Assembly: GCA_934119965.1 (NCBI GenBank)
Contig: CAKOTA010000011.1
Coordinates: 1 to 39,688, forward strand
DNA from: an uncultured Bacilli bacterium
GTDB taxonomy: Bacteria > Bacillota_I > Bacilli_A > RF39 > UBA660
Direction of reading: 5' to 3'
Length of the DNA: 39,688 nucleotides
Made by a program: the position numbers and the translations under genes
The notes under the pieces: generated by a model
The model's input: only the letters and a program-made list of their open reading frames with translations
Told to the model about the DNA's origin: nothing
Database searches by the model: none
In this document: positions 16,069 to 24,598 of the stretch, piece by piece
How the letters are laid out: each line of letters starts with the position of its first letter
Position numbering within the stretch: the stretch's first letter is position 1

Positions 16069-16086
16069 GTTTTTGAGGTGAAGAAA

Positions 16087-16851
16087 ATGAAAGTTTTAAA
16101 AATAGAAAATTTAGAAAAATACTATGGTAATAAGGGAAATATTACAAAAGCAGTTGATAATATTTCTTTTGAAGTAGAAAAGGGAGAATTTGTAGCTATA
16201 ATGGGCGCAAGTGGAAGTGGTAAAACAACTTTACTAAATTGTATTTCAACAGTCGATAAAGTTACAAGTGGACATATTTATATTAATGAGAAAGACATAA
16301 CAAAAATTAGAGGTAAAAATTTAAATAAATTCAGAAGAGAAGAATTAGGATTTATATTCCAAGATTTTAATTTACTAGATACTTTAACAGCTTATGAAAA
16401 CATTGCTTTATCATTAACAATTAATAAAGTAAAAACAAATATGATTGATAAAAAAGTATTAGAAGTTGCGAAAGAATTAGAGATTGAAGATGTTCTTGGA
16501 AAATATCCATATCAAATGAGTGGTGGTCAAAAACAAAGAGTGGCAAGTGCTAGAGCGATAGTTACTAAACCATCCTTAATTTTAGCTGATGAACCAACTG
16601 GGGCATTAGATTCTAAGTCAGCTAGAATGTTACTAGAAAAATTTGAAAATTTAAATGATGATTTATCTTCAACAATATTGATGGTTACCCACGATGCTTT
16701 TACTGCTAGTTATGCTGATCGTATTATATTTATCAAAGATGGAAAAATCTTTAATGAAATAGTTAAAGGAAACAAAACAAGAAAAGAATTCTTTGAAAAT
16801 ATAATTGATGTGGTCACATTACTTGGAGGTGACTTGAATAATGTTGTTTAG
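16087..16851 (+). CDS. BceA-like ABC transporter ATP-binding protein
   Basis: This 254-residue ATPase powers the permease encoded next. Walker A is GASGSGKT (residues 40-47, Lys46), the Q loop FQDFNLL, the signature MSGGQKQR (from 144) and Walker B LILADEPTGALD (Asp168, Glu169), with a switch His in VTHD. It belongs to the MacB/LolD-type group that includes BceA. Such transporters free lipid II-cycle intermediates from bacitracin-like peptides. The start is ATG 16087; GTG 16078 is part of the SD. It overlaps the permease by 11 bases. Confidence 0.9.
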   Translation: MKVLKIENLEKYYGNKGNITKAVDNISFEVEKGEFVAIMGASGSGKTTLLNCISTVDKVTSGHIYINEKDITKIRGKNLNKFRREELGFIFQDFNLLDTLTAYENIALSLTINKVKTNMIDKKVLEVAKELEIEDVLGKYPYQMSGGQKQRVASARAIVTKPSLILADEPTGALDSKSARMLLEKFENLNDDLSSTILMVTHDAFTASYADRIIFIKDGKIFNEIVKGNKTRKEFFENIIDVVTLLGGDLNNVV

Positions 16852-18832
16852 TTTAGCCTTTAAAAATATCAAAAAAAGTATTAAAGATTATAGTATTTAC
16901 TTTTTTACTTTAGTTATTGCTGTTTCCATATTTTATATTTTTAATTCTGTTGGTAGTCAACAATCAATGATGAATTTAACAGCTAATAAAGAAGAAATGA
17001 TTATAGTTTTAGTAAAAATTATAGATTACTTATCAGTTTTTGTCTCTGTAATCTTGGGATTTTTGATTATATATTCGAATAACTTTTTGATTAAAAGAAG
17101 AAAAAAAGAATTAGGACTATATTTAACTTTAGGGATGAGTAAATCTAAGGTATCTGCTATATTAGTTATAGAAACATTATTAGTTGGTCTTATTTCTTTA
17201 GGTGTAGGATTATTAATTGGAATAATTGGATCACAATTTTTATCGTTATTTGTAGCCAAATTATTTGAAGCAGATATGAAAGATTTTACATTTATTTTTT
17301 CAACATCAGCTTTTTTTAAGACAATTGTATATTTTGGAATAATATTTATATTAGTTATGGTTTTCAATGTTTTCAATTTATCAAGAAATAAGTTAATTGA
17401 TTTATTGACTGCTTCAAAGAAAAATGAAAAAGTAAAGTTTAGAAATAAATATGTAGTTACAATATCATTTTTATTAGCAATTGTTCTTTTAGGATATGCG
17501 TATCATTTACTATTTAGTGGAATTTTTTATCAATTAAATAATGATATAATTAAAATGCTTCTGTCTGGGGCGTTAGGTATGTTATTACTTTTTTTCTCAA
17601 TATCTGGATTTGCACTAAAAATATTTCAATTAAATAAAAAAATATATTTTAATGATTTAAATATGTTTACTTTAAAACAAATTAATAGCAAAATTAATAC
17701 AACTGTTATTTCAACTACAATAATATGTTTAATGTTGTTATTAACAATTGGTATTTTATCAGGTTCTCTTTCTTTGGCTAATATGATGAATAGCGATTTA
17801 GAAAAAAATAATGTGTTTGATTTTACAATTCATAGTTTTTCAGATGAAGAGTATGAATTATATGAAGGGAAAATTGACAATTATTTAAGTGATTATGTTA
17901 TTTATGATATAAGTTATGATGGTGTTTCTGTAGAAGATATTCTTGGGGAAAAAATTACTTCTAAGCTATCAAATGAGTTATCAAATGAATCAGTTGGTAC
18001 AAATGCTGTTCCAGTTATAGTTGAAAGTGATTTTAATAAATTGATGAAATTAGAAAACGAGGAAACTGTTCAACTTAAGGAAAATGAATATTTAATTTTA
18101 TCCAATTTTGATAAACAAACAGAATATTATAATTTAGCACTTAAAAATAATCACAAAGTCGAATTTACAGATAGTAGTCAAAATAGTTATTATTTAGTTC
18201 CAGCTAAAAACAAGGCAGTAGAATTACCGATAGAAAATAGTATTAGTGGTAATACTGGTGTATTTGTAATAAGTGATGAATTAAAAGAAAAAATTAACCT
18301 TGAAATTTATAACAAAGTTATTGTTGGAAATTATAAGAATACAAATAAAGAAGAAGCAGAAAAAGAATTTTTTGAGTATATTGGAAATAATTTTCACGAT
18401 TATGGTTATACAACTAAATTAGTTGAAGAAGCAAGTAGTATTGGTACAAAAGCTATGTTTACATTCATTGGTTTATACTTAGGAATTGTGTTTGCAATAA
18501 GTAGCGCTACTGTTTTAGCAATTTCAGAACTATCAGAATCAAGTGATAATAAAGAAAGATACAAAGTTTTAAAATTAATTGGTGCTGATTACAAAATAAT
18601 TAATAAATCATTATTTATTCAAATTTCTGTTGCTTTCCTTTTACCTTTAATATTTGCAATAATTCACGCTATATTTGGATTAGGAGAGTTTAACAAAATT
18701 GTTAAATTAATGGCTTCTATTGATTTAACTGGTAATATAATTGTGACATCATTATTTATTATAATTGTTTACGGTGGATATTTTATAGCTACTTATTTAG
18801 TTAGTAAAAATATAATAAATGAAAAAAATTAA
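16841..18832 (+). CDS. BceB-like FtsX-family ABC permease
   Basis: This 663-residue permease has the BceB layout. One N-terminal segment is followed by an FtsX core, further segments to about residue 320, a large extracellular domain (about 325-530) that in the family recognises the peptide or lipid target, and three C-terminal segments (from about 540). It starts eight bases after GGAGGTGA, inside the ATPase gene. Together with the regulator and kinase at 12-13.7 kb it would form a sensing and detoxifying module; the intervening two genes make the arrangement less compact than in Bacillus. Confidence 0.88.
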   Translation: MLFSLAFKNIKKSIKDYSIYFFTLVIAVSIFYIFNSVGSQQSMMNLTANKEEMIIVLVKIIDYLSVFVSVILGFLIIYSNNFLIKRRKKELGLYLTLGMSKSKVSAILVIETLLVGLISLGVGLLIGIIGSQFLSLFVAKLFEADMKDFTFIFSTSAFFKTIVYFGIIFILVMVFNVFNLSRNKLIDLLTASKKNEKVKFRNKYVVTISFLLAIVLLGYAYHLLFSGIFYQLNNDIIKMLLSGALGMLLLFFSISGFALKIFQLNKKIYFNDLNMFTLKQINSKINTTVISTTIICLMLLLTIGILSGSLSLANMMNSDLEKNNVFDFTIHSFSDEEYELYEGKIDNYLSDYVIYDISYDGVSVEDILGEKITSKLSNELSNESVGTNAVPVIVESDFNKLMKLENEETVQLKENEYLILSNFDKQTEYYNLALKNNHKVEFTDSSQNSYYLVPAKNKAVELPIENSISGNTGVFVISDELKEKINLEIYNKVIVGNYKNTNKEEAEKEFFEYIGNNFHDYGYTTKLVEEASSIGTKAMFTFIGLYLGIVFAISSATVLAISELSESSDNKERYKVLKLIGADYKIINKSLFIQISVAFLLPLIFAIIHAIFGLGEFNKIVKLMASIDLTGNIIVTSLFIIIVYGGYFIATYLVSKNIINEKN

Positions 18833-18860
18833 AAATAAGCTAATTTTGCTTATTTTTTTT
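18831..18860 (+). terminator. Terminator of the Bce-like transporter operon
   Basis: AAAATAAGC paired with GCTTATTTT around a short loop and a long T run. Confidence 0.8.
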
Positions 18861-18934
18861 ATTTTCTTCTCAAATATTGAAAATTGGTCTAATAAATATT
18901 GAATTTTGGTGTTATTTTTAGCAATTTTAGTATT

Positions 18935-18963
18935 TTGACTTTATATATTTAATGCTTTATATT
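18935..18963 (+). promoter_or_regulatory. Strong promoter of the adhesin-sortase pair
   Basis: TTGACT (18935-18940), 17 bases, TATATT (18958-18963): the same hexamers and spacing as both rRNA promoters in this window. The SD follows after only about ten bases, so the leader is very short. Confidence 0.7.
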
Positions 18964-18984
18964 CTTTGTCAGAAAGGAGATTTT

Positions 18985-20316
18985 ATGAAGAAAATTATTT
19001 ATTTTATTAGTATTATGTTTTTGGCTGTTAGTATTAAAGCGATAAGTCCGGAAGTTAATTATCAAGAAGGAATTTATAGTAATAGGATTGGTGATAAATT
19101 ATATTCTGGTCAAATGGCTTTTATGTTTATGGATGGACATATTGTTTATTGTTTGGAACCTTTTGAAGTTGTTGGTAGAACCTATTATGAAGATAGTGAT
19201 TATTTAAATAGGTTTGATGAAGCTACTATTGAATATTTTGAATTAGTTGCTTACTATGGTTATAATTCAGAAAGAAATAGTATATATCACTATATGGCTG
19301 CTCAAGAGATAATTTGGGAGAAAATATTAGGAGGTGATTATGTTTATTGGACGACTGGCATAAATGGAACAGGTGATAGAATAAATATTGATAGTTATAA
19401 AAATGAAATAATTGATAATGTTAATGCTTTTTATGTGAAACCTAGTTTTGAAGAAGATTCATTTTCTTTTCCATTTTTTGATGAAATGGTAATTTATGAT
19501 CAAAATAATGTTTTTAAAAATTATAATGGATATCACTATGAAGGAAATAATATCGTTATTAAAAATGATAATGGATTTAAAGTTTCTATTTTAGAAGAGG
19601 GAAGACAAACAATATATTACAATAAATTATTAAAAACTGATAATGATACTATAGTATATACAGGAAGAGGGAATCAACCTTTAGCCAGTTTTGGAATTAA
19701 TAAAAATATAACTGGTGAAGTATACATATATGGTAGAGCGTATGAAACTAGACTTGATTTGATTTTTTATGATAACAAGACAAATGAAAGAATTGATGAT
19801 GTTGATTTTACTGTTAAAAATTTGGATGGAAATTGGGACCATGAGGATGGTATATATCGCTATAATACACCTATAGGAGAAGGAAAATATAATATTGAGG
19901 TTAATGACTATGTAATAGTTAGTGATGATTATTTTGTTATAAAAAAAGAAGACTTGAAAAGGGAAACTACCATTGAAGTTTATCTGGAGAAAAAAAGGAA
20001 AAACCCAATTATAGATGAGCCAATAATAGATGATGAGGATATTGAATTATTGCCAAATAAAAGTGAAGAATTACCAAAGAACGATCCGGAAGATGAAATA
20101 AAATCAACAAATCCTATATTAAATGAGATAGAAGAATCTGATAATTGCGAAAATCCTAATAATAAGGATACTACATCCGTAATAGAAGAATCGGATGATG
20201 AGAATAAAATATTTTCTGAATTGCCTAATACTTCAAATTATAATTTTCTTAAATATATACTATTAATAATTAATTTGTTTATAGGAATTATTTTATATGA
20301 AAAAGCTAGGGATTAG
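18985..20316 (+). CDS. Thioester-domain surface adhesin with LPNTS sorting signal
   Basis: This 443-residue wall-anchored protein has a signal peptide (1-20) and an N-terminal thioester domain: Cys56 in VYCLEP and Gln107 in AAQEIIW match the C and (hydrophobic)Q-x-x-(hydrophobic)W pattern whose side chains form an internal Cys-Gln thioester that can bind host proteins covalently. A Cna-B-like beta domain (about 255-335), an acidic Pro/Asn-rich stalk, LPNTS (413-417), a membrane segment and a charged end follow. The last motif base differs from LPxTG. The dedicated sortase gene overlaps its end by 20 bases. The SD AAAGGAGA fixes ATG 18985. Confidence 0.85.
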   Translation: MKKIIYFISIMFLAVSIKAISPEVNYQEGIYSNRIGDKLYSGQMAFMFMDGHIVYCLEPFEVVGRTYYEDSDYLNRFDEATIEYFELVAYYGYNSERNSIYHYMAAQEIIWEKILGGDYVYWTTGINGTGDRINIDSYKNEIIDNVNAFYVKPSFEEDSFSFPFFDEMVIYDQNNVFKNYNGYHYEGNNIVIKNDNGFKVSILEEGRQTIYYNKLLKTDNDTIVYTGRGNQPLASFGINKNITGEVYIYGRAYETRLDLIFYDNKTNERIDDVDFTVKNLDGNWDHEDGIYRYNTPIGEGKYNIEVNDYVIVSDDYFVIKKEDLKRETTIEVYLEKKRKNPIIDEPIIDDEDIELLPNKSEELPKNDPEDEIKSTNPILNEIEESDNCENPNNKDTTSVIEESDDENKIFSELPNTSNYNFLKYILLIINLFIGIILYEKARD

Positions 20317-20779
20317 TTTAATTGTTATATCTATATTATCATTCTTAATTTTGAAAATTTATTTGTTATGTGAATATGATAGTCATTCTAAAACGATTGA
20401 TAGGATTTTTATTAAGGGTGAGAAACTAGAAACTAATTATATTGGTTATATTGAAATAAAAAGTATAGGCATTAAAAGAGGAATAGTAAATGGTATAAAT
20501 GATGATGTACTTAATAATAATGATGTTGGAATGATTAGAGATAGTAATATTATATTAGCAGGTCATGGAGTTGAAAATGTATTTGGAAGATTAAATAAAA
20601 TAAATGTTTTTGATGAGGTTAAAATACATTTATATGATAAAGATTATTATTTTACAATTCATAAAAAAGTAGTAGTAACTAAAGAAAATTTAGATTATTT
20701 AAATGAGGATTTAGTTTTAATAACTTGTACTAATGATGATAGGAGATTGTTAGTATTAGGCACAAAAAAACCGTTATAA
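20297..20779 (+). CDS. Sortase dedicated to the adjacent adhesin
   Basis: This 160-residue membrane-anchored cysteine transpeptidase has one N-terminal segment (about 4-24) and a short sortase barrel with His90 (ILAGHG), Cys144 (LITCTNDD) and Arg149/150, the full catalytic set. It is shorter than most sortases (about 200 residues). It starts inside the adhesin gene and so is translationally coupled. The substrate is almost certainly LPNTS, with Ser in place of Gly, suggesting matched specificity. Class not assigned; the TLxTC-like motif reads LITCT. Confidence 0.85.
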   Translation: MKKLGISLIVISILSFLILKIYLLCEYDSHSKTIDRIFIKGEKLETNYIGYIEIKSIGIKRGIVNGINDDVLNNNDVGMIRDSNIILAGHGVENVFGRLNKINVFDEVKIHLYDKDYYFTIHKKVVVTKENLDYLNEDLVLITCTNDDRRLLVLGTKKPL

Positions 20780-20791
20780 ACGGTTTTATTT
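20767..20791. terminator. Bidirectional terminator
   Basis: AAAACCGTT-ATA-AACGGTTTT, flanked by A and T runs, between convergent genes whose ends it overlaps. Confidence 0.8.
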
Positions 20792-21910
20792 TAATATGTA
20801 AGGATTTTCTGCAGTACCATCACCAGACACATATGTTGTGTTAGCATCAATATGAATTACAGCTCTAATTCTTGAAGTGTTGTTAGCAGTTGTAACCATA
20901 GGAGTATTGACAAATTTATATACTTTATTTGTTTTGTCAGCACTTGCAGTTATTGACCAATATGAAGTTCTGAAGTTACTTAAATAATTGTAATTTTGAC
21001 AAGCTCTATTTAGTGGACTAACACAATTATTATCTAATGATGCTAATCCATATTCATTTACTTGAAGTAGACCAATCATAAAATTATCATAAGTGTTGGA
21101 ACATTCTATAGAACCATCTTTTGAATCATCAGTTTCTTTTCTTTTTCCAATGCATAAATTTTGACTAATTATATAACTTTTTGCGTCATCATTAAATTCT
21201 TCATTGTTATTATATAATTCTTCAAGTGAATCTTTGATTCTACTTACGGCAAAATCATTAATTCCTTCATTACTTTTAACATCAATGTTATATCTATTAT
21301 CCCATACAATTTCATCGCGAACTGTTGTTTCCATCATTCTAATTGTATTATCGTTATTTATTCTAATTATACGCCATTCTTTGTCAGCAAACTTAACATA
21401 GTTATTAACTTTTTCTCCTCTAAATATATATGAATCATTATAGGCATATAACCCATCACCAGATTCAACTACATTTTTCTTAATAACATCACTTAGATAT
21501 TTTGTTTTGTAATCTTCGCCACAATCTAAGAATGCAGTATATAAGATATAATTGTTGTTTGTTTTAGCATTTACTTTACCTTTACAAACTGCTTCTTTAT
21601 TAGGAGTTAATTTTGTTAAGTCTTTTAAGTATTTTTTCTCGACTAATGTATCAATATTTACAGATATTTCTTTATTGCTTATATCTTTAAATTCTTCTAT
21701 TCCTTGTTCATCTTCACTATAATATTTTTTAGCGGCCACAATCATTTTATCTTCGATTGCACTATAACTAGTTCTATTTCCTTTTATTATTTTAATAACA
21801 ATTATTACTACTATAATTGCAAGTAAAATAAATAAAAATGAAAATAATTTATTAATTAATTTTTTATCCATTTTCTTTAAGTCTGGCATTTGTATTTTTT
21901 TTAAGTCCAT
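20786..21910 (-). CDS. Membrane-anchored extracellular protein, RPVI-type domain
   Basis: This 374-residue protein has an N-terminal cytoplasmic stub, one membrane segment (about 22-44) and a large exported part. A helical stretch (50-100) is followed by a domain starting WRIIRINNDNTIRMM (about 178) and ending with SYWSITASADK and SRIRAVIHI. That layout recurs in exported proteins of gut Firmicutes, where the end reads G(V/L)RPVI, and also in the 28758 protein here. It finishes with a GDGTAENPYIL tail. Paired cysteines suggest disulfides. Function unknown; I suspect a surface or pilin-like role. Confidence 0.7.
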   Translation of the reverse strand: MDLKKIQMPDLKKMDKKLINKLFSFLFILLAIIVVIIVIKIIKGNRTSYSAIEDKMIVAAKKYYSEDEQGIEEFKDISNKEISVNIDTLVEKKYLKDLTKLTPNKEAVCKGKVNAKTNNNYILYTAFLDCGEDYKTKYLSDVIKKNVVESGDGLYAYNDSYIFRGEKVNNYVKFADKEWRIIRINNDNTIRMMETTVRDEIVWDNRYNIDVKSNEGINDFAVSRIKDSLEELYNNNEEFNDDAKSYIISQNLCIGKRKETDDSKDGSIECSNTYDNFMIGLLQVNEYGLASLDNNCVSPLNRACQNYNYLSNFRTSYWSITASADKTNKVYKFVNTPMVTTANNTSRIRAVIHIDANTTYVSGDGTAENPYILK

Positions 21911-22001
21911 AATTTCCCTCCGATTTCAAGTATATTATACAATAAAAAAAAGATTTTGTATACAATAATTTGTTTAAGAATATAATTAAAAAGGTGATAC
22001 T

Positions 22002-22796
22002 ATGATTAATATTTTGAAAGGCATTTTCATTGGGATGGGTAAAATTATACCAGGGGTATCTGGAAGTTTAATTGCGATGTCACTTGGTGTTTATGAAAAG
22101 TGTATTGATATTATTAGTAATTTCTTTACTGAAATTAGATATAATTATAAATTTATTTTTGAATTATGTTTGGGTTTTTTACTATCATTTATTCTTTTTA
22201 GTAATGTTATATATTATTTTATAACTAATCACTATTTTTTAACAATGTGTTTATTTATTGGTTTGATTATAGGTACTGTGCCAAATATTTTATCCAGAAA
22301 CAAAATAGAATCGAAAAGGGATTATATATATTTTTTTATTTCATTTTTAATTATCATTTTGATTTCTTTTTTAGGAAAAGGATATATAAATATTGAAAAC
22401 GATTTTAATGGTTATTTATTTACTGTTTTAATTGGTTTTATTGATGCAGTTACGATGATTATTCCTGGTATAAGTGGTACAGCTATATTTATGGTTTTAG
22501 GAGTATATGAATTTGTTTTGTTGTTATTTAGTAAGTTATTGTTTCCGTTTATAATTTTTTTTGGAATTGGGCTTATGATAGGAGTTTATATAACTAGTAA
22601 ATTAATTAATTATTGCTTTAAAAATTTTAATCATCAAACTTATTTATTGATTCTTGGGTTTGTATTTTCATCTTTGTTATTTTTAATTATTGATACATTT
22701 AGTAAGTCATTTAACTTATTAGAATTTGTAGTAGGAATAATTTTAATTATATTTGGGTATTTTATTTCGTATTTTTTAGATAAAAAAGAAATATAA
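22002..22796 (+). CDS. DUF368 (PopT-type) polyprenyl-phosphate transporter
   Basis: This 264-residue membrane protein of the DUF368 family has about eight segments and two internal copies of the family motif: IIPGVSGSLIAMSLGVYE (near 19-36) and IIPGISGTAIFMVLGVYE (near 153-170), showing an inverted-repeat fold. DUF368 proteins (PopT) have been shown to recycle undecaprenyl phosphate across the membrane for wall synthesis. That role fits with a bacitracin-type defence locus nearby, although they are separate operons. The SD AAGGTGA sets the start. Confidence 0.87.
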   Translation: MINILKGIFIGMGKIIPGVSGSLIAMSLGVYEKCIDIISNFFTEIRYNYKFIFELCLGFLLSFILFSNVIYYFITNHYFLTMCLFIGLIIGTVPNILSRNKIESKRDYIYFFISFLIIILISFLGKGYINIENDFNGYLFTVLIGFIDAVTMIIPGISGTAIFMVLGVYEFVLLLFSKLLFPFIIFFGIGLMIGVYITSKLINYCFKNFNHQTYLLILGFVFSSLLFLIIDTFSKSFNLLEFVVGIILIIFGYFISYFLDKKEI

Positions 22797-22815
22797 TTTG
22801 ATAGAGGTGATTAAA

Positions 22816-23127
22816 TTGGAAAAGAAAATTCCAAAAGTGTTTGCAAATAAAATAGACAAGAAAATAGAAAATAACGAAACTTATTCGTATACCAGAAATG
22901 ATGATATTTTTAAAGAAAAAAATACTAAAGAAGATAATTTAGATATTAATAGTAAAATTAATAATATTTTTAAATCAAGTGGTTATATTTATAAAATAGA
23001 TGTAAATATTAAATTAAAAGATGGAATAGTTGATAAGAGAATTATTGGTAAAAGAAATGGTTATTTAATTACAATGGATAATGAATTAATTAAAATCTCT
23101 GATATTTTGGATATAAGTATAAAATAG
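22816..23127 (+). CDS. Small hypothetical protein after DUF368
   Basis: This 103-residue soluble protein, basic in its first part and with a beta-rich C-terminal half (KIDVNIKLKDGIVDKRIIGK, then ITMDNELIKISDI), is not recognised. The start is TTG at 22816, five bases after GAGGTGA; the longer frame from 22798 begins before this SD. It follows the DUF368 gene closely and ends in a terminator, so they form one operon. Confidence 0.65.
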   Translation: MEKKIPKVFANKIDKKIENNETYSYTRNDDIFKEKNTKEDNLDINSKINNIFKSSGYIYKIDVNIKLKDGIVDKRIIGKRNGYLITMDNELIKISDILDISIK

Positions 23128-23153
23128 ATCATTGTTAGACAATGATTTTTTTT
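23128..23153 (+). terminator. Terminator of the DUF368 operon
   Basis: ATCATTGT-TAG-ACAATGAT followed by seven Ts, just before the IS. Confidence 0.88.
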
Positions 23154-23181
23154 GATTTTTAGGTGAACAAAATTTCAACTT

Positions 23182-23220
23182 GGGAACTTGTCAACCATTT
23201 AGACAACTTTTATGGAGGGT
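23182..23220 (+). repeat. Left terminal inverted repeat of the IS
   Basis: Starts GGGAACTTGTCAACC and ends ATGGAGGGT. It contains TAGACA which, with TATAAT at 23222-23227 (16-base spacer), probably drives the transposase. Confidence 0.9.
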
Positions 23221-23250
23221 GTATAATGATGTAAAGGATGTGATGTTGAT

Positions 23251-23526
23251 ATGCCACGAAAATATGAACGTAGTTTTAAGTCTATGATTATTAATCTTAT
23301 TGTGAATGAAAAACATTCTACTATTAAGACTGCTGAACAATTTAATATTCCTCTTAAAACTTTAGAAAAATGGATTACTGCTTATAATAAAAATAATAAT
23401 GTATTTAATTCTGATTATAAATCTCAAGCTCAAATCATTATCGATTTAAAAAAACAAATTGCCTCTTTACAAAGAGACAATGATATACTAAAAAAAACGA
23501 TTTCTTTATTAGCAAAAAAGGAATAA
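23251..23526 (+). CDS. IS3-family OrfA
   Basis: This 91-residue protein has an N-terminal helix-turn-helix (about 1-50: ERSFKSMIINLI, TIKTAEQFNIPLKTLEKWI) that binds the IS ends and a C-terminal leucine-zipper-like coiled coil (about 64-85). Near its end lies A-AAA-AAG (23514-23520), in the correct phase for a -1 ribosomal frameshift into orfB. The stop is at 23524. Without shifting, OrfA acts as a regulator in this family. Confidence 0.9.
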   Translation: MPRKYERSFKSMIINLIVNEKHSTIKTAEQFNIPLKTLEKWITAYNKNNNVFNSDYKSQAQIIIDLKKQIASLQRDNDILKKTISLLAKKE

Positions 23527-24389
23527 GTTTATTTGAAAGTATTGAACAATTATCTAACCATTTTAGCCTTCTTTCTATTTGTAAAGCTCTTAATGTTAAT
23601 AAATCTTCTTATCTTTATTGGTTAAATACTGAAAAAAATAATAAGTTTGTTTTATCTAATTTCTATTGTTCTTTATTAAAAGTATATTCTGATTCTAATG
23701 GTATTTATGGTTCTCCTAGAATTACTATTATTTTAAACCGTAATGGTATTCTTTGTAGTCAATCTAAAGTAGCTAAAGCTATGCATTTACTTGGTATTAG
23801 AAGTATTGTTTCTAAACGCTTTCCTCAAAAAAAATCTAGAATTACTGATAAAGAAAAATCTTTAATTGTTAATTTAATTAAAGATTTAAAAGTCGATCAT
23901 TTAAATCAAGTTTGGACTACTGATGTTACTTATATTAAAACTATTAATGAAGGTACATTTTATTTAATCTCTTATATTGATTATTTTTCTAAAAAAGTTA
24001 TTTCTTGGGGACTATTTTCTGACCAAAAAACTGATAAATTAATTATTGTTTTAAAAAAAGCTATTAAAAAGAGAAATCCTTCTCCTGGTTTAATTTGTCA
24101 TTCTGATAAAGGTTCTCAAATGCGTTCTAAAAATTATAGATCATTTTTAAGTAATCATAATTTTGTTTTCAGTTATACTGAACTCGATCATTCTTGTGAT
24201 CAAAATGCTGCTCAAGAATCATTTCATGCTTCTCTAAAAAAAGAAAAGTTATATCAAATGGATCCCTATACTTTCGAAGATGCTTATAAAGCTATTTTTG
24301 ACTACATAGAAGGGCTTTATAATCCAACTAGATTACACTCTTCCATAGGGTATTTATCCCCTGATAATTTTGAAAAATCAATCAGCTAA
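23520..24389 (+). CDS. IS3-family OrfB, made as OrfAB by -1 frameshift
   Basis: This is the catalytic part of the transposase, entered from orfA after slippage on A-AAA-AAG; the -1 frame is open from there with no stop to 24389, giving an OrfAB fusion of about 379 residues. The integrase core has the DDE set: Asp in VWTTDVTY, Asp in CHSDKGSQ and Glu in AQESFHASLKKE. A usual HTH_21-like region (SNGIYGSPRI) precedes it. The first ATG in this frame (23781) lies too far inside to be a natural start. It looks intact. Confidence 0.88.
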   Translation, partial: GISLFESIEQLSNHFSLLSICKALNVNKSSYLYWLNTEKNNKFVLSNFYCSLLKVYSDSNGIYGSPRITIILNRNGILCSQSKVAKAMHLLGIRSIVSKRFPQKKSRITDKEKSLIVNLIKDLKVDHLNQVWTTDVTYIKTINEGTFYLISYIDYFSKKVISWGLFSDQKTDKLIIVLKKAIKKRNPSPGLICHSDKGSQMRSKNYRSFLSNHNFVFSYTELDHSCDQNAAQESFHASLKKEKLYQMDPYTFEDAYKAIFDYIEGLYNPTRLHSSIGYLSPDNFEKSIS

Positions 24390-24396
24390 AGCTGAT

Positions 24397-24435
24397 ACCC
24401 TCCATAAATGTTGTCTAAAAGGTTGACAAGTTCCC
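24397..24435 (-). repeat. Right terminal inverted repeat of the IS, carrying TTGACA
   Basis: Mirror copy of the left repeat. On the plus strand it holds TTGACA at 24423-24428, pointing outward into the surface-protein gene. Confidence 0.9.
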
Positions 24436-24455
24436 GTCTGGGGGGGGGGTATAAT
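24423..24455 (+). promoter_or_regulatory. IS/poly-G hybrid promoter of the first surface protein
   Basis: TTGACA from the IS end (24423-24428), then GTCT, ten Gs (24440-24449) and TATAAT (24450-24455). The spacer is 21 bases at this tract length, too long for good transcription; six or seven Gs would bring it to 17-18. The left flank of the IS (23165-23182) matches the DNA before the -35 of the sister locus, showing that the IS split the original -35 box. Confidence 0.7.
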
Positions 24456-24598
24456 AAGCATAGAAAGTAAAATAGTTACAATGATAATCGACAAATTATT
24501 TATGTAAAACTATATATAATAAGAGTATAATGCAAAAGGGAGTATAATTATGAAAAAGATGTTGAGTAATAGACTGTTTATATTTATAATTAGTGGGG
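24440..24598 (+). repeat. Shared promoter-leader-signal peptide cassette, copy 1
   Basis: From the G tract through the 94-base leader into the first 49 bases of the gene this stretch is about 85% identical by eye to 28647-28806. After the signal peptide the nucleotide similarity fades. Confidence 0.8.

Larger units (their letters stand above)
23182..24435 (+). mobile_element. Complete IS3-family insertion sequence, 1254 bp
   Basis: It is bounded by 39-bp inverted repeats (23182-23220 and 24397-24435) that differ at two positions. It encodes overlapping orfA and orfB joined by a -1 frameshift, the IS3 layout. All DDE residues are present, so it looks active. No target duplication is obvious. 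It sits inside the promoter of the 24550 gene. Codon use (many TCT and CTT) differs from its neighbours. Confidence 0.92.

Noticed and set aside
23524..23526. IS transposase broken by a stop codon
   Set aside because: The stop is the normal orfA end and follows an in-phase A-AAA-AAG frameshift site.
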